Assembly (NCBI RefSeq): GCF_003598715.1
Contig: NZ_QZFU01000041.1
Coordinates: 310,001 to 374,000 of the forward strand
Reading direction: 5' to 3'
DNA length: 64,000 bases
From: Nocardia panacis
Lineage (GTDB): Bacteria > Actinomycetota > Actinomycetes > Mycobacteriales > Mycobacteriaceae
Shown here: in pieces, positions 60,206 through 64,000 of the stretch
How positions within the stretch are numbered: the first letter of the stretch is position 1
Layout of the letters: each line of letters begins with the position of its first letter
Program-made: the position numbers and the translations under genes
Notes under the pieces: generated by a model
The model's database searches: none
What the model was told of the DNA's origin: nothing
What the model saw: only the letters and a program-made list of their open reading frames with translations

Positions 60206-60711
60206 GGACAGGTTCGCGGGTCGCCCATCTGCGTGCGTTGATCGATCATCCGAATACCGGTGCGGCGGAGCGAGATACGGCTCAGCGAATGCTCGCTCGG
60301 CTGAAGGTCGATGGGCCGGTGGGGGACCGCAGCTACGGTGGGCGGCACGGACGCGGCGGACGGCATGCCGGTTTGGCCCGCATAGCCGAGCTGATTCGCG
60401 AGGATATCGCTTTCGCCCAACGCTTTTCACCGGCCGCCGCCCCGACCGAACTCGCGCCCTACAGCCCGCTGCGCGCCGCGCCCGCATCCCTCGTCTACTC
60501 CGTCGACACGCCCTACGAGGGCCGCATCGACATCACCATCGACGGCATCCCACCCGAATGGGGTTGGACCGCTTCGGGTCCGAGTCCCGCCCTGTCCGCG
60601 CTCGCCGCCGAATTGTCCGACATCCTCGACGAATACAACCGCGACGGCACCGATATCGGCCGCCGCTTCTTCGGTGGCGTCCGCGCGGGCGAGACCACCC
60701 TCCTCTTCTGA
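60202..60711 (+). CDS. Hypothetical protein (169 aa)
   Basis: The N-terminus RVAHLRALIDHPNTGAAERD then TAQRMLARLK resembles the short helical part of DUF2786-type proteins, but the match is weak. A Gly/Arg-rich linker (GGRHGRGGRHAG) leads to a C-terminal ~90-residue domain ending RRFFGGVRAGETTLLF. Translation-coupled to the 69-residue gene upstream. Function unknown. Confidence 0.6.
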   Translation: MRTGSRVAHLRALIDHPNTGAAERDTAQRMLARLKVDGPVGDRSYGGRHGRGGRHAGLARIAELIREDIAFAQRFSPAAAPTELAPYSPLRAAPASLVYSVDTPYEGRIDITIDGIPPEWGWTASGPSPALSALAAELSDILDEYNRDGTDIGRRFFGGVRAGETTLLF

Positions 60712-60751
60712 TCCTTGCCGCGTGCGTGCGGCCTTGCCTACTGTGGTCGGC

Positions 60752-61183
60752 ATGGCGCTCCTCGACGTGGACAGTTTCCCGCCCTCCGCCGCGGCCTTCT
60801 TCCGCCGCCGCGCCCGTGCCGCCGGAGTCTCCGTCACCGAACAGCTCCGTCGCGAACTCCTCGGCGCGGCGAGTCGCCGAGCGCCCATCGATTCCGTGGT
60901 GGAGTTTCTGCTCGCGCATCGCCCCGCCTTCCCTGATCCCGAACCCGACAGCGACGCAACGGTATTGGCCCGCGTCTACCGCCTTCCCACCGAGGCCCTC
61001 ACTCGCCTATACCTGCGTGCCACCGCCGCCGCCCAACCCATCACCGCGTACCTGCGCCACGAACTGCTCACGGTGGCCCGCACCCCGACCGTCGAAGACC
61101 TGCTGCTCGAGTTCCAGGAACTCCCCATCCCGGTCGACCTTGCCGAAGTCCGCGCCGCCATCCACTACGCGCGGGCGATTTAG
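60752..61183 (+). CDS. Duplicated ribbon-helix-helix (VapB/FitA-like) protein
   Basis: 143 residues with two RHH-like repeats: FFRRRARAAGVSVTEQLRRE (about 17-36) and RLYLRATAAAQPITAYLRHE (about 86-105), each followed by a short tail (APIDSVVEFLL and TPTVEDLLLEF) as in VapB/FitA antitoxins that bind a PIN toxin. One chain thus carries what is usually a dimer. No PIN-domain toxin is next to it. DNA binding is inferred from the fold. Confidence 0.5.
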   Translation: MALLDVDSFPPSAAAFFRRRARAAGVSVTEQLRRELLGAASRRAPIDSVVEFLLAHRPAFPDPEPDSDATVLARVYRLPTEALTRLYLRATAAAQPITAYLRHELLTVARTPTVEDLLLEFQELPIPVDLAEVRAAIHYARAI

Positions 61184-61254
61184 ACCCACCTCGCGATCGA
61201 TCGCGTGTCTCCAATGCGCCACTACGGGTGTCGAGAAAGTTACCTGGATCACAG

Positions 61255-61273
61255 TTAGGCTAGGCAAACCACA
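61255..61273. promoter_or_regulatory. IdeR/DmdR iron-box-like sequence
   Basis: TTAGGCTAGGCAAACCACA matches 15 of the 19 positions of the IdeR consensus TTAGGTTAGSCTAACCTAA. The nearest rightward gene is 0.9 kb away and no iron gene is visible, so it may be a remnant or control an unseen transcript. Confidence 0.4.
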
Positions 61274-61830
61274 TAGCGGGCTGTGGGGCGGGGGATGGGT
61301 GAGTGTGGCGAAATGTTGGCTAACTCTTGGGTTTGTGGATCGGCTGTGCACCGAGTGGGGTGCTGGTATGATAATTTTCATTCGGAATTAATAATGAATC
61401 ATGATGGTTCGCGCTGTGTCGAGTCGCAGGCCGATGTTTGCTCGATGATGAGCGCAATTCCACACGAATTCTGACCTTCCGGTCGTTTTGTGTGGCGACT
61501 TCCCGTACTCGTCGCAAGCGCGGCACCGATTCGCAGCGAGTTGCCGGAAGGATTGTCGAAATGGTAAATGGGGGTTTAGCGAAGTAGGGTTTCCGGCCTT
61601 CGGTTCCCGGTGTCCTGCGGTGCGTGGCACGTCGAATGATCGCATTGTCGGCATTCGACGCGCACCGGCCCAACGTATCGCATCAGCACCGGTCGACCTG
61701 CGTTTCGGTGCGCGTCATCGCGTGCGCCCGCGTAACGGATTCGTGGTGCGCCGATTTGTTGTGCTTTGGGGAAGGTGAATTGTTTACGGGCCGCAGGGAA
61801 AAAATTGTGGTAGACCGGAACGCGCAGTTG

Positions 61831-61850
61831 ACTTGAACTTGAGTTCAAGT
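61831..61850. promoter_or_regulatory. ACTTGAACT-TG-AGTTCAAGT palindrome
   Basis: Perfect 9-bp arms at 61831-61839 and 61842-61850 with 2-bp spacer, in the AT-richer spacer, just downstream of the small leftward reading frame at 61862. Could be a TetR/MarR-type operator. Confidence 0.5.
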
Positions 61851-61861
61851 GCCAGCCTACT

Positions 61862-61984
61862 TCAGGCGAGTCGCATCGGATCCGGCGCGATGCGCCGCAG
61901 CGGCCCTTCGGAACGGATGATCGGAGGTACTCGGGACTCTGGGAAATTCATGCGCTCATAATTCCCGTGATTGTCATCCGCCAT
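61862..61984 (-). CDS. 40-residue candidate peptide
   Basis: From an ATG at 61984 to a TGA at 61862-61864: it starts MADDNHGNYERMNFPESRVP and ends LRRIAPDPMRLA. Polar leader-like first half, Arg/Pro-rich second half. An ATG four codons upstream and a GAGG element give a possible start signal. It is divergent from the amidohydrolase. I recognise no family. Confidence 0.35.
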   Translation of the reverse strand: MADDNHGNYERMNFPESRVPPIIRSEGPLRRIAPDPMRLA

Positions 61985-62182
61985 CCATTTTCCCATCGCC
62001 TCGTGGTCCGCATCGATATGATCGCCGGAATTCCGCCGGCAGTCCGTGCGAGCCGGGCGCGGCGGCCGCTGCGAGTATTTGCCGTCGTGTCGCGGCCGGA
62101 TCGAAACGGTCCGGTCGGTCGGTGGGAAACCGGTCCGATTCCCGCGAGTGCGGGATCGGACCTTCGACAGACAAGGCCAGAC

Positions 62183-63454
62183 ATGTTTCGAATCCATGCG
62201 AAGTTGCTGATACCGGGACACGGGCAACCGGTCCCCGACGGTGTGGTGGTACTCGACGGGGACCGCATCCACTACGCCGGTGCGCAGGCGGCGGCGCCGG
62301 TCGCCGACGAGGCCGAGGAATCCGTGCGGGTGCCCGTCGTCATGCCCGGAATGTGGGACTGCCACACGCATTTCGCGGGCCTGCGCGACGGGGTGAGCAC
62401 CGAGCGTCTGGTGCTCACCGGCGCGGAGGTGGCCATCGCGCGATCGGTGCGCGACGCGGAGGTGGCGTTGCGGGCCGGATTCACCAGCGTGCGCGAATTG
62501 GGCGGCTACGGCATCTATTTGGCGCGCGCCATCGATGAGGGCACACTGCCGGGACCGTCGATCTACGCGGCGGGCCGACTCATCGGACCGACGGGCGGAC
62601 ACTCCGACGCGCATTCGCTGCCGTACGCCTGGGTGGCCGATCCGCGCCGCACCCAGGGCATGTTGCAGATCGCCGACGGCGTGGACGAATGCCTGCGGGC
62701 GGTGCGGCTGCAATTGCGGCTCGGGGCGCGGGTGATCAAGGTGTGCACCTCCGGCGGTGTCATCAGCGAGGTCGATCATCCCGGGCATCAGCAGTTCAGC
62801 ACCGATGAGTTGCGGGCGATCGTCGAGGAGGCGGCGCGCGCCGAACGCGTTGTCGCGGCGCACTGCCACGGGCGCGCCGGGATTCTGGCGGCGCTGGAAG
62901 CGGGCTGCCGAACCATCGAGCACGGCACCGAGATCGATGCCGACATCGCCGCCGCCATGCGCGAGAGCGGGGCGATCCTGGTGCCGACACGCACCGTGTA
63001 CGAAGGCTTCCTGGCGCGCAAGGATATGTTGCCGCCCGCCGCGGTGCGCAAACTGGAGGAGGTGGCCGACCGGCATCGCGCCGCGCTGGTCACCGCGCAC
63101 GAGGCCGGGGTGCGCATCGCCGCGGGCACGGATCTCGGTGTCTGCGCGTCGGATTCACCGCTCGCCTGGGGCCGCCACGGCGCGGAGTTCGCCCACCTGG
63201 TCGCCGCGGGACTGGATCCGCTGGCGGCGATCGAGGCGGGCACCGCCACCGCGCCGCTCACCCTCGGCCCGCAGGCGCCTCGGTCCGGACGGTTGGCCGC
63301 CGGATACGACGCCGATGTGCTCGCGCTGTCGGCCAACCCGCTCGACGATATCGGCGTGCTCGCCAGGCCCGAGGCGATCACCCATGTGTGGAAAGGCGGC
63401 GCTCTGGTGAAAACCCCTGCCGCACAAGACTTACCGGAACTAGCAAAGGGATGA
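62183..63454 (+). CDS. Amidohydrolase-family (imidazolonepropionase / Xaa-Pro dipeptidase-like) enzyme
   Basis: 423 residues. The metal site is MPGMWDCHTHFAG (HxH), with a bridging Lys expected in VIKVCTSGGV, then AHCHGRAG, IEHGTE and the final Asp in AAGTDLG. The set HxH-K-H-H-D places it in the binuclear amidohydrolase superfamily, close to prolidases and imidazolonepropionases. The ATG at 62183 gives FRIHAKLLIPGHG. The stop overlaps the LuxR gene (ATGA), so a regulator is co-transcribed. Confidence 0.88.
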   Translation: MFRIHAKLLIPGHGQPVPDGVVVLDGDRIHYAGAQAAAPVADEAEESVRVPVVMPGMWDCHTHFAGLRDGVSTERLVLTGAEVAIARSVRDAEVALRAGFTSVRELGGYGIYLARAIDEGTLPGPSIYAAGRLIGPTGGHSDAHSLPYAWVADPRRTQGMLQIADGVDECLRAVRLQLRLGARVIKVCTSGGVISEVDHPGHQQFSTDELRAIVEEAARAERVVAAHCHGRAGILAALEAGCRTIEHGTEIDADIAAAMRESGAILVPTRTVYEGFLARKDMLPPAAVRKLEEVADRHRAALVTAHEAGVRIAAGTDLGVCASDSPLAWGRHGAEFAHLVAAGLDPLAAIEAGTATAPLTLGPQAPRSGRLAAGYDADVLALSANPLDDIGVLARPEAITHVWKGGALVKTPAAQDLPELAKG

Positions 63455-63900
63455 CCATGTCGCTGACGCCGCACAAATCGGGGGAACTGGCCTCCGTCCT
63501 GCGTTCGATCGATGATGTGCTCGCACATTTCCAGGTGGTCGGCGACCTGGCCAGGGAGGCGCGCAGCAAGTTGGCGGCCTACGAGCGACAACCGGTGGAG
63601 GCCCCGCCTCGCATCCCCCGGCCCGAGCCGCCGAGCGCACCCGGCGAGGTCACCCAGCGCACCATCCGGTTGACCCGCCGCCAACAGCAGGTGCTCGAAC
63701 TCCTGGTCCAGGGCATGACCAATCGCAGGATCGGCCGCACCCTGCACATCACCGAACAGACGGTCAAGGCGCACCTGCACATGATCTACCGGCAGCTCAA
63801 TGCCAACGACCGCACCGAGGCCGTGGTGATCGCCCTGCGATCGGCCCTCGTACCCGGCCGACTACCCGACGGCCGCACCTTCACCGGGGCGGCCTCGTGA
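63451..63900 (+). CDS. LuxR-type HTH regulator
   Basis: 149 residues. The N-terminal ~50 residues are helical (LASVLRSIDDVLAHFQVVGD) without a receiver domain; a Pro-rich linker (EAPPRIPRPEPPSAPG) leads to a C-terminal LuxR/GerE HTH (LTRRQQQVLELLVQGMTNRR, then TVKAHLHMIYRQLNANDRTE). It lacks a phosphoacceptor, so it is not a classical response regulator. ATGA overlap with the amidohydrolase. Confidence 0.85.
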   Translation: MTMSLTPHKSGELASVLRSIDDVLAHFQVVGDLAREARSKLAAYERQPVEAPPRIPRPEPPSAPGEVTQRTIRLTRRQQQVLELLVQGMTNRRIGRTLHITEQTVKAHLHMIYRQLNANDRTEAVVIALRSALVPGRLPDGRTFTGAAS

Positions 63901-64000
63901 GCCGTATCGCGCCGAATCCGGCAGCGCCGGACCAGATGTCGGGGCGCGAGACCTCGCGATCTCTGCGGCGAGCTCGGATTGTCCTCGCCGAAGTCGGGTC
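63897..64000 (+). CDS. 5' end of the next operon gene (truncated by window)
   Basis: GTG in a GTGA overlap with the LuxR gene, then 34 codons (SRIAPNPAAPDQMSGRET...) open to the right edge. Too short to identify. Translational coupling suggests it belongs to the amidohydrolase-LuxR operon. Confidence 0.5.
   Translation, partial: MSRIAPNPAAPDQMSGRETSRSLRRARIVLAEVG

Larger units (their letters stand above)
61184..61861. other. AT-richer 0.7-kb spacer
   Basis: Clearly lower GC than the surroundings, with AT-rich bursts at 61367-61405 and 61540-61580. No frame has coding bias. It holds an IdeR-like box and a palindrome (listed separately), so it looks like a regulatory or formerly mobile segment. 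Confidence 0.55.

Noticed and set aside
1..64000. CRISPR arrays, rRNA genes and further tRNAs
   Set aside because: No regularly spaced repeat-spacer pattern, no rRNA sequence and no second cloverleaf were seen on either strand.

Overview
The window is high-GC actinobacterial DNA, most likely from Nocardia or a close relative in the Mycobacteriales. The signs are strong G/C bias at codon third positions, many GTG starts, ATGA/GTGA overlaps, a CYP125-type steroid P450 and an NDMA-dependent alcohol dehydrogenase that each carry KstR-like operators (TNNAACNNGTTNNA), an actinobacterial DUF3145 protein, a DUF2510 module and a fused PabAB aminodeoxychorismate synthase. Genus is inferred from gene content; no rRNA is present. 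All domain names come from reading motifs, not from searches.

Region 1 (1-15.06 kb) is mostly ordinary chromosome. It holds a truncated mycothiol/DinB-type protein, an isochorismatase, a GNAT acetyltransferase, a HipBA toxin-antitoxin locus whose hipA has lost its catalytic loop, an FBP-type zinc-finger protein, a decayed SMP-30-like gene, a methyltransferase, a DUF4157 protein with a small overlapping partner gene, an alpha/beta hydrolase, a cation/proton antiporter behind stacked palindromes, a trans-enoyl-reductase-like oxidoreductase and a cupin.

Region 2 (about 15.06-42.96 kb) is a genomic island ending at the 3' end of a tRNA gene with a CAU anticodon. Its left part is mobile-element debris: a replication-relaxation fragment, Cys-rich genes, an HNH protein, and IstB and IS30 remnants. 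Its core is two divergent operons. The leftward one (24.6 to 19.7 kb) encodes an unknown protein, a Cas4/RecB-like PD-(D/E)XK nuclease with a Cys cluster, another unknown protein and an SF1 helicase of the Dna2/Upf1 type. The rightward one (24.7-36.0 kb) encodes SbcD and SbcC (Mre11-Rad50-like) translationally coupled to a complete Wadjet anti-plasmid set, JetA-JetB-JetC-JetD. Next come a 1641-residue single-chain type ISP-like restriction-modification enzyme, a truncated ATPase and a serine-recombinase C-terminus.

The main hypothesis is that region 2 is a composite defence module. Wadjet would recognise and cut foreign circular DNA, and the Mre11-Rad50-like and Dna2-like nucleases would process the resulting ends. 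The gene order is seen directly; the cooperation is inferred.

Region 3 (43-64 kb) returns to core-type genes: an F420/deazaflavin reductase-like protein, an SDR/TetR pair and a PadR/carotenoid-oxygenase locus, each with clear palindromic operators, divergent paralogous small membrane proteins, cyp125 with a TetR gene, a TerD-DUF2510-HNH fusion, pabAB, a phosphotransferase, an NDMA-dependent alcohol dehydrogenase, an Rrf2 regulator, DUF3145, a beta-lactamase-fold hydrolase, small unknown genes, an AT-richer 1-kb spacer with an IdeR-like box, and an amidohydrolase-LuxR operon that runs off the right edge.
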